Shown here: positions 48,045 to 60,140 of the stretch, in pieces
How positions within the stretch are numbered: the stretch's first letter is position 1
Layout: each line of letters opens with the position of its first letter
Origin: Campylorhamphus procurvoides
Taxonomy: Eukaryota; Chordata; Aves; Passeriformes; Dendrocolaptidae
Assembly (NCBI GenBank): GCA_013396655.1
Contig: WBMV01007609.1
Coordinates: forward strand, 265,860 to 329,859
Direction: 5' to 3'
DNA length: 64,000 nt
Notes under the pieces: generated by a model
Told to the model about the DNA's origin: nothing
What the model saw: the letters and a program-made list of their open reading frames with translations, nothing else
Database searches by the model: none
Program-made: the position numbers and the translations under genes

Positions 48045-48793
48045 GGCTGTTGGGGATTGTGCCATGGATGGCTGCTGGGAGAAGACCTGTGCTCCCACCA
48101 CTCACAGCCACTGCTCCCTGAGCTCTGTCAGCAGGTGGGGACGTTTCTGGGGTCAAATCTAGCACGGAAAAGAAGATTTCCTTAGGGCTGTTGTGTTGGA
48201 AATTTTCCTGGGAAATTAAAACAGGTTGGGCTAATCTGTGGTGTGTTTGTAGTTTGTCCTCCTGACAGAGCATCTCAGCTGGTCCCACTGGGAAAGGTGC
48301 AAAGAAGAGCCCTGGGCTGGCTAGGACCAGAGCTGGGACAGAGCCTTGAAAAGTGGTTTATCACAAAACAACTCCATCTCCTCCACCGAGGAGGGAGTGG
48401 ACTGGTGTTTGCTTAGCATTTAAGTACAAGCTGGACAAAACACAGTCTACTGGGCTGCTCCTGGCACTGAGAGGGTTGTATCCCCAGCCTTGAGCATATC
48501 TGGATGGCTTTCCCTTTCCAGCATGGATTTCTTAGGTGGAATCTAGGGGGGTTCCAGGGACGTGTGCCCAGGAGTCATTCCAGTGCGTAGCTGCGGCTGT
48601 GCCCAAGACAGTGTGAGCTGACAGTGCTGTTTGGCAGGCTTTGGTCCTGTGCTCTCCACAGTCTCTTCAGCTCATCAGTCCCATTTTTACCAAATTCTGA
48701 TATTTTATCAAAAGGGAGGAGAGTAAAATACTGATTACTGTGATTAATCACCACTGTAAACAGCACTGTGCCCCTACCTTGGTTGCTTCTCAG
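48045..48793. other. Unassigned sequence
   Basis: Nothing recognised. Confidence 0.45.
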
Positions 48794-48870
48794 TCACAGA
48801 ATCACAGGCTGGTTGGGTTGGAAGGGACCTTAAGGATCATTTACTTCCACTCCCTGTCATGGGAGAAAGA
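48794..48870 (-). mobile_element. CR1 LINE 3' end, short fragment
   Basis: Antisense CR1 terminus: TCACAGAATCACAGGCTGG, TTGGGTTGGAAGGGACC, 'taaggatcatttacttcc' and CTCCCTGTCATGGG. The similarity ends after about 75 bp. Confidence 0.87.
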
Positions 48871-49164
48871 AGCCAGTGCAACCTAAACAAGGGTGCTGTG
48901 AGGCAGAGGGGCCCCCAGACCTCCTGTTTCCTGTTGCTGAAGGGCACTGACCCCCTCTGTGCCCACCAGGTCCATTCTCTGCACTGACCCCAAGCACAGG
49001 CAGCCAGGCAGCAGTCTCTGAGCTAAGGATGCTCTTGGAGGGTTTGGATGGTCTAACCCTGCAGTTGGGATGTGCCCAGTGCTCCAGCCTGATTGCAAGT
49101 CCAGCTAAAAGGGACGCTGGTGGAGGGCACTGGTGGCACCTGCTCAGGGGATTGGCACCTATTT
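48871..49164. other. Unassigned spacer
   Basis: About 290 bp of unique sequence between two antisense CR1 copies. Confidence 0.45.
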
Positions 49165-49560
49165 CATCATGCAATGGGTTGGCTTGGATTGGAAGGGACC
49201 TTAAAGGTCATTTTATTCTACCCCCTGCCATGGGCAGGACACCTTCCACTAGCCCAGGTTGCTCCAAGCTCCATCCAGCCTGGCCTTGGACACTTCCAGG
49301 GTTGGGGCAGCCACAGCTTCTCTGGGCAGCCTGTGCCAGGGCCTGCCCACCCTCCCAGGGAAGAATTCCCTGACATCCAATCTAAACTTTCTGGCAGTGG
49401 GAATCCATTCTCCCTTGTCTTGTCACTCCAGGCCCTTGTAAACAACCTCTCTCCATCTTTCTCAAATGTTCCCTTCAGGAGCTGAATTAGATCATACAGA
49501 GTCTCCTCTCCCCCAGGCTGAACAACCTCAGTCCCCTCAGCCTTCCCTCCCAGCAGAGCT
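49165..49560 (-). mobile_element. CR1 LINE 3' fragment, longer copy
   Basis: Antisense CR1: TGCAATGGGTTGGCTTGG, 'aagggaccttaaaggtcatt', 'ccccctgccatgggcaggac', 'ccaagctccatccagcctgg', 'cctcccagggaagaattccc', 'atccaatctaaac', 'cttgtcactccaggcccttg' and 'ccccaggctgaacaacc'. It ends in the 'cccctcagccttccc' segment. Confidence 0.92.
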
Positions 49561-51419
49561 GTTAACCAGCACTCCTGGGAGAGGAGGACAGTGACTTGGC
49601 CATGGCTGTGGGTGGGACAAGGCTGGGCAGGTGAGCAGTGCCCAGAAGGTGTGTCTGTGCCAGAGCTCTGCATCCACACATGTGCCCTGAGCATCGACCC
49701 TGTCTTGAGCATCTCAGAAACACTATTTCAAGCAAGGAACTCCAAGCTGCACGTGCTTTTCTGATGACTCCTCAGAATTATGACCCAGTTTATGCTTTCT
49801 GTAATGATCAGCACAATAAGGCAGTAAAGCTGTCATTGTTGAATATACCGAATTTCTATTTTATCACTGCAATATAATTAATACAGTAAGAAACCAATGC
49901 TTCAGGAGTTAGTATTGTCTTCTCGTAGTCTTTGCAGGGACATGGGGTCTCTTTCCTCGAGTCTGCTTTGGGCCTAGAGGAGGTTTATGTACATATTATC
50001 TATTCCTGCTTCTGGTCCATGATAAATATACCTTCCAGTGCTGCTGAGATCTCAGCCAGCATGCTCTACAGTAATAAAAACCCACTTCCTTTACTGGTCT
50101 TTTTTATATTCAAAGCAAACCCATCAAGTAAATAAAGTTTTCTTTCCCAAAACTGTAAAATGCGATGGGTTCCTGTATTTCCCCAGTTTATTCCAGAGTT
50201 CCTTGCACACACTGCAGTAGGGGCTCTGAAATGGTGAATAATTCTTTGCATTGCTCCAGCTGCTGTCAACAGCAGAGCTTAAAGCACATGCAAAGTGTTC
50301 ATTCTTCGACTCACAACACTCTGGAAAATATGCTTATAAACACAATGTACATAGAGACATACACACGCACACTTGTATTCTTGTGTCTTTACACATTTTC
50401 ACATGTATTTCTGTTTCCAGAGGAGAAAGACAAGTCCTTGGATGGTTAAAAATCATTTCCCAGTGCACTAGTCTGAGCTAAGGGGGGAGCCAGACCCAGG
50501 ATTTTGGATTCCTTCTTGCTTTGCTTTGATCACAGAAAACCTCTCCCCTGCTGAATTAGCAACCACGGGAATCATTAACTCTTTGCAGATAAACAGCTTT
50601 AATGTCAATTCTGTCCCCTGGTTGGGGAGGGGCTCAGTGAGGCTTCTCTTACTCGAGCAGTGCTGAGTGTGCAGCTTTGACCTCAGTGCAAGAGCAGCCT
50701 CAGAGGGTGAGAGAGTACCCAGGTCAAACCCCTTAATTGTGCCCAGCCTGGAGTGGGTGGGAGAAGGAGAAATCTCTGATCCAGCAGATCCTTCTCCTCT
50801 TGGTGGCCATGCTTTTTCCCCAGGCAGTATGTAGCCAGTAATTGTATGACATAATTTTGAGTTCTACCAAAATCTGCTTTTACTAAAACCCAGACTGGGC
50901 ACCTGCCAACACACTTGTCCCCAGCAGATCCCTGTGTTGCCTTCTGTAATGTGTACCCTGGAAAAAAAAAAAGCTTTTAAATTCCCACAATAAAAGGTTC
51001 TTTACTTCCAGCAAAGCTTTTATTGTCATTAGTTTCCTGGTTTTCTTCTCTCTGTAAAATAGCAATTTTTCATCTTAGATTTGTTGCTCTTTCTCCCCTG
51101 TTAAATTGGGTGTGCTCCCCCTTTCCAGTTAATATAATAATTTAGATGAGCAGTGGTTAGCATAATTCCAGACACTGATGTACGTGCTGTGCTTTGGCAG
51201 AATTCTATTTCTGAGGGCAATGTAGCATGTAAAGCTCTCAAAGTATCTGAAATTGCATACAGGGGGACCCAGAAACTAGTCCAGAGGGATACTGTGGAAA
51301 AGGTTATTTTATGGGATATTTGACAGTGTTTCCAGGGCTTCTCAGAGGATGGGTAAAGTGGTTCAAGCCTGAGAACGAGAAGCAACAGACTGGTTTCTGA
51401 CTGGTCAGAAATGCTGCAA
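49561..51419. other. Unassigned sequence
   Basis: No gene recognised. An AT-rich part at about 49.78-50.13 kb, and an A11 run near 50961, stand out. Confidence 0.5.
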
Positions 51420-51849
51420 TGGTGGGATGGAGTGTCCAGGGAAGGGAACGGAGCTGGGGAAGGGGCTGGAGCAGCAGCAGGGGCTGAGGGAGCTGGGGGG
51501 GCTCAGCCTGGAGAAAAGGAGGCTCAGGGGGGACCTTCTGGCCCTGCAACTCCCTGAAAAGGGACAGTCAGGAAGGGGTTGGTCTCTTGTCCCAGAGAAT
51601 GAGAGACAGGACGAGGGAACAGCCTCAAGTTGTGCCAGAAGAGGTTTTGATTGGATATGAGGGGAAGTTATTTAATGGAAACTCTGAATGGCAGTGGTGG
51701 AGTCCCTATCCCTGGAAGTGCTCTAAAAACATGTGGATGTGGCACTTGAGGAGATGGTTCAGCAGTGAATATGGTGGTGGTGCTGGGTTGACAGTTGGAC
51801 TTGGTGATCTTGAAGGTCTTTTCCAACATTAACAATTCCATGATTCTTC
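51420..51849 (+). mobile_element. CR1 LINE, 430-bp copy (second subfamily)
   Basis: Sense CR1: 'ccagggaagggaacggagctgggg', 'cagcctggagaaaaggaggctcagggg', 'gccctgcaactccctgaaaa', 'acaggacgagggaacagcctcaagttgtgcc', 'attggatatga', 'gtggtggagtccctatccctgg', 'acatgtggatgtggcacttgagg', 'gttggacttggtgatcttgaagg' and CCATGATTCT. It lacks about 35 bp present in the 45502-46036 copy between the 'aatggaaactctg' and 'gcagtggtggag' segments. Confidence 0.94.
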
Positions 51850-54800
51850 AGCAGGGTTATCCCACAGGAGTGTGGAGGGATGCAGAGCCCAGCTGGACAC
51901 CCAGGCCTGGGCTCAGCTGGTGCTCTACAAAGGCAGGGTGGAGGTGGCTTTGAAAAAGCCAGGAGGTTTAAAAGCAAAATAATCTATTTATTTCCCTCCA
52001 GCTTTCTGGGCTTTTTCAATACACACAACTTGCATGTTTCAACTTCTCTGTTCACTAAGAAGGCAAACTAGTTACTCTTCATTAAATACTAAGGCTGGGA
52101 TAGTCAACTAATCCCAGGAATCCAGGGGCTGGGGCTTTACACCAACCTCTCCCTGCACCAGAGCTTTTCATTCCAGGCTGGAAAGGACAGTTCAGGGATG
52201 GCTGTGACCAGCTCTGTCCTGGGATGCTGAAAGCCACAGTATGACAGGGGTGAAAGGAGGAGTTCCTGACTGAAATCAGGAAGAAGGGATTCTTGTTGGT
52301 GGAAGACACACACCCATTGAAGGGAGGCGTTTGTATCCATGTCTCTATATCTATATATCAATATCTCTGTATCTATATCATCACTATCTAATTAGATATA
52401 TGTGTGTACATATTTATATAAATTATATGTATATTCCTCGTGTTAATGTTGGAGTTGATCTTATCCCTGCAGCACAAAGTGCCCCATGTCAGTGTATGCA
52501 CATTCCCACCAGGCTAGAGGAGGTTCCCACCAGCAAGGAGGTGTCTCCAGCTCGGGCAGAGCCTGCAGACAGGTCTCTCAGCCAACAGGATCAGTATCTG
52601 GGAGTGTTTTGTGCTTCTCTGACACAACAAAATCCTCCATGTACTTGCTCAGCCCTCCTGGTGCTGTGGGAAAGCATTTGGAGGGTGCTGGGCGTGATGG
52701 GAGTTTCAAAACTGCCAAGAGCACTCTTAGCCCTCTTTGTGAGCACAGGCAGAGTTTTCTTTGTGTCCCTGTCCTGCTCCCAGCCCTTGCTTACACAGAG
52801 ATCTGCTCTGCATCACTGCAAAGATGTTTGGGGGTCAGGCACCATCATCCCCCAACTGTTCCCAGGCAAAGGGCTCAGTGTCCAAACACTGTGCCTCGGA
52901 TTCTTAGATTTGCCACATCCCTCTTGTGTGAGATATTCTTTCTAGGTCTGGCTGTAAAGTGAAAAGTTAAAAAAAATAAATATAGCCAGCCTCTCCATGT
53001 GAGGGGCAGTGAGAGATGAAAGCATCACTAACAGCAGGGAGATGCCCAGGTGGGATTCTGATGAAATCCCTGGATATATGACAGAAGGCACATAGCATGT
53101 GCATCATTAGCTGTACACTTGTCTAAATGACCCAGACAGACTAATTTGAAATTTACTTGTATTTCCCCTCTTGCAAACAGCCCTGCCATGGGCTCAAGGC
53201 ACGGGATAGGAGGCCTGAGCAGCCCAGGAGGTCAGACTGCCTTGATGGATAAAGAGGGGTGAGTCAACACTCCAGAGGAGAAAATACATTCATTCAGTCT
53301 GCTCACTCAACAACTAAGAGTGAGGGATGGAATTCTGGAAATCAGGAATGATTCACAAACAGGAAAAAGAATTAAGTTTGCTGAAATGATAGAGGAGGGG
53401 GGAAGCAGGTCATTTAAGTCACCAAATATGACTCACTGGTTAAATTAATCCCAACACATGCTTTCCATCTTCTATAATGGTGAAGAATCATTCATTGAAA
53501 ATGATTTGTCACATAATTTTTGGTTTGTTTGGGATGTTTGTGAAGCCTCTTTCCATCTTCGACGTCTTCAGGATCCTGAACCTGGAGGGTAATAACTTGG
53601 TGATTCAGTTTCCCATTGCTCATTGCCTGCCATTTTATTTTGTAGACCAACATTTCAAGTCTCTCAGTAGTCTTAGCAACCATTCCCAGATAGGAGATTT
53701 TGCCATTTCCATTCTGCAGCTCCTGTGTTTCACATGGAAAAAGAAACCTCCAGTGGGCAGTCATGGAATGACCAAACCACACCACAAGCTCAGGGCAGGG
53801 TGTGTCTGTGCAGGCAACTGAGATGCCTCATTGCACTTCCCTTAGCTCAGTGCAGCCTCACCAGTCCTCCCAAAACAGTGGCAGCAGTGAAACTGTGACA
53901 GTTCAGATGTCAGGGCATCATCCCAAGAGCTGATCATTGCTGAATGGAGTCCTACCTGGCTCAGATTACATGGGTCAGACCAGCTTAGGAGGGTGGATTT
54001 GAATGTGGTGACATCTCTGGGTCACAATGTAGCCTGGCTCCAGTTTCCATGCCCAAGCCTTAGTATTGCTCTGCTCATGGGGATGGCAAAGGAAGGGAGG
54101 GACAACACTTTTATTACAGATATTCTTGCTGTAAAGGGCCCCTTTCCTTCCTGACACACGCTCCTTTGTTAAGCTCGGGAGCACAAGCTGCAAGTTCCAG
54201 GTTAAATCTGAGTGTCCCTGACTATGGGCCATTTATAACCTGGTCATTCTCCCATCCCATATTTTTCAGTACCCTTTTAGAACCTACTCCAAACTTGTGC
54301 ATCTACTGATATCTGTACCTTCTGAAGATGAATTAGGAGATGCAGAAAATGCATGTGCATCAAAAAACTTCCCTTTCTTCTGTGAATATCCTTCACTGTC
54401 ACTTAAGAAGGCCTAAAAGCAGCTCCTGGTTTCCCCAGCCTAAACCTTAATGGTGCTTTGCTTATGTGGCACAACTGCCACTTCAATCTTTCTGGAAAGG
54501 ACATGTCTCAGTGTAGCAGTGGAGAACCAGCCCTGGGTTATTTTTGGCTCTAAGAATAGATTGATCCTTCTGCAGTCTCCTGGCAAACACAGGCATTCCT
54601 GGGAAGAGATGGAGAGGGGGGCACTGGGGGACATACTCCCATCAGGGAACCCCTTGCTGATGTTAAATTAAATTATCTCTTCTTCACTTCCACAAATCTA
54701 GTGTTTGAAAGGGAAAATCTGTGGGGTTTTTTCCCCTCTAAAAGACCCAAGAACACCAGGCAGTGGATTTTATAGTGTTAATCTTGTATCCAAATCTTTT

Positions 54801-55231
54801 TCTCTGTGCTAATAGATTGACCTGAACGAGCAGGATCCTAATTGCTCAGAGATAAAGTAATTGAGTGGTCTCTTGGGCTCTGCTCGGTACAACAAACTTC
54901 AATAGAGTTGACAAATGTCGATCCATAACACAGGATTAATAGGGCTGTGCTTGGCTTCCCTCTCAGTTTTTTCCATTTGCTCCTCTGGTCTAAGTAACAC
55001 CCCGGATTGCTTTGGGAAAACCGACAAATCTTTGCAGTTAATGAGGCCCTCTAGTAATTTATCAAGCAGGGTTTCTAAACTAAAAAGGGCACAAAGAACA
55101 AAACGTTGATTCTGTGCTAAAGGAAGGAGAAATCCATCTCCCCACAGCCTGGAAGACTTTGCTCCTCCCCACTGTGCGAGCTGGGAGTTGGAGGAACTCT
55201 TGCAGCTTGTTTTTTCCAACAGCATTTGGGA
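51850..55231. other. Unassigned sequence
   Basis: Includes the AT-rich simple tract at 52334-52440 and an A-rich AAAAAAATAAATATA at about 52970. The facing frames at 53477-53821 (plus) and 53492-53785 (minus) have no convincing family. No CR1 is present for over 3 kb. Confidence 0.5.
52334..52440. repeat. (TATATC)-like AT-rich low-complexity tract
   Basis: Imperfect TCTATATCTATATATC-type repeats pass into ATATGTGTGTACATATTTATATAAATTATATG. The unit is not regular. Confidence 0.8.
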
Positions 55232-55360
55232 TTCAAGGCCAGGTTGGAGGGGGCTTGGAGCAACCTGGGCTAGTGGAAGGTGTCCCTGCCCATGGCAGGG
55301 GTGACAGTGGATGGGCTTTGAGATCCCTTCCAACCCAAACCATTCTGGGACTCTCTGATT
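55232..55360 (+). mobile_element. CR1 LINE 3' end
   Basis: Sense CR1 tail: 'ttcaaggccaggttggaggg', 'ggcttggagcaacctgggctagtgg', the CCTGCCCATGGCAGGGG box, 'gggctttgagatcccttccaaccc' and AAACCATTCTGGGACTC. Confidence 0.93.
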
Positions 55361-58059
55361 GTTCAGACTGATTTCTGTGGGTGTCACAGACACTCTCCGA
55401 GCCATGAGACAAGTGGTACATCTCATTGAACCCTCAAAAATTCCATGCACAACAGTCTGGTTTTAGACTCCTGCCTTTTAATCTCCCTGTGGAAGGGTGA
55501 ACAGGCCTGAAGAATGGCCCTTCTGCAGAGGATGGGGAGGCTGGAACCACAGTCCTCCCAGTGCAGACCCTCCTGGCCCCCAGAGCCCTGCCTGGCCCAG
55601 TTGCTGTGCTGCACCACATGTCAGGGTGAAGCTCAGCCAGGTGCTCTCCCTGGAGTACCTCTGGGGAGCTCTGAGGAGCAGCTGTCATCAACAGGAAAAA
55701 GAAAGCCCTGGAAACCCTTGGGTTTGTAATCAGCTGTTTTATCTGGGCTCTGTGGCATCAAAGACTCCTTCCCACTAGGAACTGAACTTCCCAAGCCTCA
55801 CTGTACTATATCAGCAGCTTTCAAAACTCTCTGTTTCCTGGAAAATGCCAACACTTTTGCAGAAATCTCAATTTTTCCTCAGCTTGATGCAAAATAAAGT
55901 TCCTAAATGGGAGCAGGGCAGAGCCCCATTGCCATCAGCAGCGCCAGCCTGTTGTGAGTGACAGGGAGGGGCTGCAGTGGATCTGTTTCTGTTGTGACAC
56001 TCGTACATCTGCCCATCATCCTCTCTATTTTTAGTGCAGCTCTTGCTTTTCTTTCTTAACACAGAATGAGATCAATTTTACCTATAGCCTTGATAGGAAA
56101 CAACTGCCATTTAGCTACAGAAATGGCTAATCATGGCATTTTAGCAGCGATTTCAGCACATTGGCCAATCTCTGAGCCTGGATCTTAATGCAGGTGGGAG
56201 GGGGGAGGCTTGGCAGGAGAGATTTGCTGTCTCTTGCAGCCTTTTCTTCTCAGGGGCTGTGTTTGTTCTGTATGAAATGGGGTGGCAGAAGACCTCTGGG
56301 AATCTTTCAGAGCTTCTGTGCATGGCCAGCTCTGTGTCTGGTGGAAATGAAGGATCAACTGGGTCTGGTGTCTTCTAGAAACTGGCCTTTGCCCCTCACA
56401 GCCCATTTTGCCTCCCAGTATTGTACTTTCTGGCTGGTGCTGCTCAGGGTTGGGCAGCCTGGCAGGCACTGGTGGCCCCCAGGGTGCAGCTATGGACATG
56501 AGCTCACCAAACTGGGGGAGCTCTTGGCGAACTCCTGGCACTCCTCCCTTTCAGTGGCAATGTCACCTTGGGGCTGCCACTTTGTCCTGCATTTCCCCAT
56601 TCCAGGATTCATTCCCTCATTCCAGGATTCATTCACCCATTCCAGGATTCATTCACCCATTCCAGGATGCTCCCATTCAGACCCTCCCAGTTGCCCAGGT
56701 CTGAGCCTAATTGCTCCAGTGCATCTTTGAAAACCAGTTTCCATGGAGCCATCCCACTCCTGCAAGCCTAGACAGCAGTGTCCCTTCTGGCCAGGGCCAG
56801 CTGATGGGTGTCCAGCCCCTCTGAGGTGACAGCCAGCAAAGGGGAGGGATCCCTGCTCCCAGTCATCCAAGGTCCATGCCAGATGCTGGTCCTGGCTCCC
56901 ATCCCAGATGCCCAAACCCTAATCACAAACACTGCAGGGCTTTAAACAGGCAAAGAGGTAAACCCACAACTAAAATGGAAAAATGTTTGGGTTTTTGTTT
57001 TTCTTTTTCTAAGATTTTATGAAGATTTAATCTTTTTTTTCAGTTTATGAACTGAAACCCTACACTGGGCACTTTGCTGCCACACTGAGCAGAGCGAGGC
57101 CCAACATAGCAGGAATTTTCATGTGTTTATCCTGGAGGTGCCTTTCCCAAATGTACTTTGTGCCATTCTGAGGCCTCTCCCCCCTCTCTCTGTGCTTCCT
57201 TCTCAGTTTTTGTGCCTTTCTTTCTCACATCTCCCTCATCAATGCCAATCTCAGTGTTTTTTTCTCCTTTCCCACAAAATGCCACTTTACAGCCTTCAGA
57301 CCTGTGAAGGAACATCAACACCTCAACTCTGGGACCCTTCATCTCTTACTCCCAGCTGGGTGAAAACAGAAATGCCCTTGTGTTGTGAGAGCAGTCGCTG
57401 CAAACAGATCCATGCTCCTTCTGTGAAGGAGCGACCCATTTTGGAGGGAGCTCTGCCAGAATTATGAACTGCTGTTCAGGCAGTAAAGGAATCCCCTGGG
57501 GGGATGTAAATGGGGAGATGCCCTACAATCTCTGGTTGTGAATAAAGTCTGCAAGACCAGGATTATGTTTAACCTTTAAGCTGTGTGTACCTCCCAAAAA
57601 AATAAGTTTCAGCTTTGAAGTGGTGGGTGAACCTTGTCCTTGTGTTCCTTGTGTTCACCCCACCTTCTCCCACTGCTACCCCATGTCCTGGTGAGGGGTG
57701 TAGTTTGCCCAGGGGCCTCATCCAGCTGGAGGGAGGGAGTTTTTTCCCACCCCACATCAGCATTGCTCATTCTTGGCACTTTTGGCAGCTCCCAGGACCC
57801 CCTCCCATGCCCCAGCCCCACTCTCCCAGGGGGTGTGCACAAGCAGGACCAGACCCATGGGGAGATCCCACATGGCTGTGACACATCAATCAGTGCTGGA
57901 TGAACGCTGGGCAAAGCTTCCCTGGCAGGAGGATCCAGTGAGGCTTCTCGTGCCAAAGCTGCCTCTGGGGCCATTCCTGTGGGAATGTCCTGTGGTTTAA
58001 CAAGACCAAGTGCTGGTGCTGCCCATGGGTTGGGGCAAATCCTGGTGTCATTCCAGGCT
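55361..58059. other. Unassigned sequence
   Basis: Contains the 20-bp minisatellite and a short perfect hairpin at 57038-57057 (TTTCAGTT/AACTGAAA arms). No gene or RNA recognised. Confidence 0.5.
56599..56678. repeat. 20-bp minisatellite, three full units and one decayed
   Basis: Units beginning ATTCCAGGATTCATTC at 56599, 56619 and 56639, and a diverged fourth at 56659 (ATTCCAGGATGCTCCC). Units 2 and 3 are identical; unit 1 differs by two bases at the end. Confidence 0.95.
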
Positions 58060-58738
58060 GGGGATGAACAGCTGGAGCAGCCCTGGGAGGAAGGACTTGG
58101 GGGTGCTGGGGGGTGAGAGACTGGACGTGCCCTGGCCATGAGCTCTCACAGCTCAGAACCCCCCATGCCCTGGGCTGGTCCCACAGGTGGGCAGTAGGGC
58201 AGGGGGGGATTCTGCCCCTCTGCCCCTCAGGTGAGACCCCCCTGCAGAGCTGCCCCCAGCCCTGGGGAACAACATAACACAGACATGGAGCTGCTGGAAA
58301 GAGTCCAGAGGGATCCACCAAGGTGATCAGACGGCTGGAGCCCCTCTGCTGGGAGGAAAGGCTGGGAGGGTTGGGATTGTCCAGTCTGGAGAAGAGAAGC
58401 ATTGGGGTGACCTAATTCAGGACCTGAAGGGAGCCTGTGAGATAGATGCAGAGAGAGTATTTACTAGAGCCTGGAGGGATAGGAAAGGAGGAATGGCTTC
58501 CCACTGCCTAATGGCAGGGTTAGAAGGGAAGGAATTCTTCCCTGGGAGGGTGGGCAGGCCCTGGCACAGGGTGCCAGACAAGCTGTGGCTGCCCCTGGAT
58601 CCCTCGAAGTGTCCAAGGCCAGGTTGGACAGGTCTTGGAGCAGCCTGGGCTGGTGGAAGCTGTCTCTGCCCATGGCAGGGGTTGGGACTGGGTGGGCTTT
58701 AATTTCCCTTTCACCCAAAACATTCCATGATTCTGTGG
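58060..58738 (+). mobile_element. CR1 LINE, longest copy, with decayed ORF2 3' region
   Basis: Sense CR1 of about 680 bp, the longest in the window. It begins 'gagcagccctgggaggaaggacttgggggtgctgg', then 'agagactggacgtg', 'ggtgagacccccctgcagagctgcccccagccctgg' and 'gacatggagctgctggaaagagtccagaggg'. These are the segments corresponding to the end of the CR1 reverse transcriptase ORF2. It continues 'ggctggagcccctctgctggg', 'gtccagtctggagaagagaag', 'gaattcttccctgggagggtgggcaggccctggcacagg', 'ccaggttggacaggtc', the CCCATGGCAGGGG box and CCATGATTCTGTGG. Frameshifts and stops break any ORF2 reading. Confidence 0.92.
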
Positions 58739-60009
58739 AAATGAGGAACATGCTGCAGAGAGGGGGACCCTGGGGACCAGTTAATGGAACTGCTTTGGAA
58801 AGCTGGCAATTAAGGACCCAGCCCAGCTGGATCCCGCCCAGGGCAGAGCCAGCCTGGAGGGGGCATAGAAGGCAGGGCTGGGCACTGCCGGCAGGGCTGG
58901 GGCACACATGGTGCTGCCTCCTTGGCTGCAGCAGCTCTGCAAGGAGCACAGGGAAAATGCAAAGATGCAGATCATGTGTAGGAGAAAACAAAAATCAAGA
59001 AGGATTATTTAGTCAATCACCTTGTCTGTTGTGGTTATTTTTGATTTAGATGCAGAAAACCATGTTGTTGAGGTGTATTCTGCATCTCACATGGAACTCA
59101 TAAAATCTGCCTGTAAATCTTTACATTGCAATCCAGACCAAGAGGCTGCTGGTTTTAATCGCGGGATTTCTCCACAACATCTGACTCCTTTGTAAGTCTA
59201 GAAGTGTATTTACATATTTTTTCCCCTGCAATGGATTTACAAATCCTATAAAACAGCACAAAATCTTCCCACAGGCTTACAAACTGGAAGGAACCTGAAA
59301 CAAAAACCAGACTTGGCAAAGCATTGCTGCTGGATTTTTGGGATGCAAAGGACTGGCTGAGAGGAGGACAGGGACCATTTAGGAGGACAGGGACCATTTC
59401 TCTCCACTGGGAATCCTCAGAGCACTCAGAGGACAGGGGACACTGCTGACAACAAGGGCAGGAAAGCAAAGCTGACAAGAAAACCTGTTTTCTGAGACAG
59501 GCTGAAGAAACAAACAGGGAGTGGAGTCGAGGTGGCTGTGGAGAGCCAGGGCAGCACCACTCCCTCATCTCTCCCTGAAATCCCAGGGAAGGATTTTTAA
59601 GGTACCTCATGGACTAGGGTGTCACATTTTCAGCTGTTGAAACATCTTAAAGGGCCTGAATTTCAGAGCTGTAAGCAGGTGGTGTTGTATTTGTTCTTGG
59701 TTACCCTGAAAACATCGACCCTGTGGTCTGTAAGTGAAATGGTTAAAACTGAAGAACACATGTACAAAAAAGGCCACTACCTTCTCCTTGCTCATCTTCC
59801 AAATCAAATATTTAAATCAGAATCTTCTTTTATTTTGCTGGAAGTCCTGCAACATTTGCTCTTTTTTCCTTACACTTCCTTATGATGATAAACTTTTTAA
59901 CTGTTGCTGAGAAAAGCCTGGGACAGGCTCACCACAACCGAAGCTGAGAGTGAAAGAATAAGTTTCCTAATAGATTTCTGAGTTCATACAAGTTCATCAA
60001 TTCACCAAG
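58739..60009. other. Unassigned sequence with a 19-bp duplication
   Basis: Nothing recognised except the duplication at 59362-59399. Confidence 0.5.
59362..59399. repeat. Perfect 19-bp tandem duplication
   Basis: AGGAGGACAGGGACCATTT occurs twice in direct succession with no mismatch, which suggests a recent event. Confidence 0.97.
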
Positions 60010-60140
60010 TCACAGAATAGTTTGGGTTGGGAAGGACCTTAAAACCCATCTCGTTCCACCCCCTGCCATGGGCAGGCACACCTCCCACTAGCCCAGGTTG
60101 CTCAGGGCCATATCCAAACTGGCCTTGAACCCTTGAAGTT
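60010..60140 (-). mobile_element. CR1 LINE 3' end
   Basis: Antisense CR1: TCACAGAATAGTTTGGG, 'ttgggaaggaccttaaaaccc', 'accccctgccatgggcagg', 'cccactagcccaggttgctc', 'ccaaactggccttg'. Truncated near CCCTTGAAG. Confidence 0.92.

Noticed and set aside
53477..53821. Plus frame with ILNLEGNNL resembling a leucine-rich repeat
   Set aside because: Only one short match, no repeated LRR units, and an overlapping minus frame is equally open.
57038..57057. Perfect hairpin TTTCAGTT/AACTGAAA as an RNA element or terminator
   Set aside because: Eight-base arms are expected by chance in AT-rich DNA; no gene ends here and intrinsic terminators do not apply.
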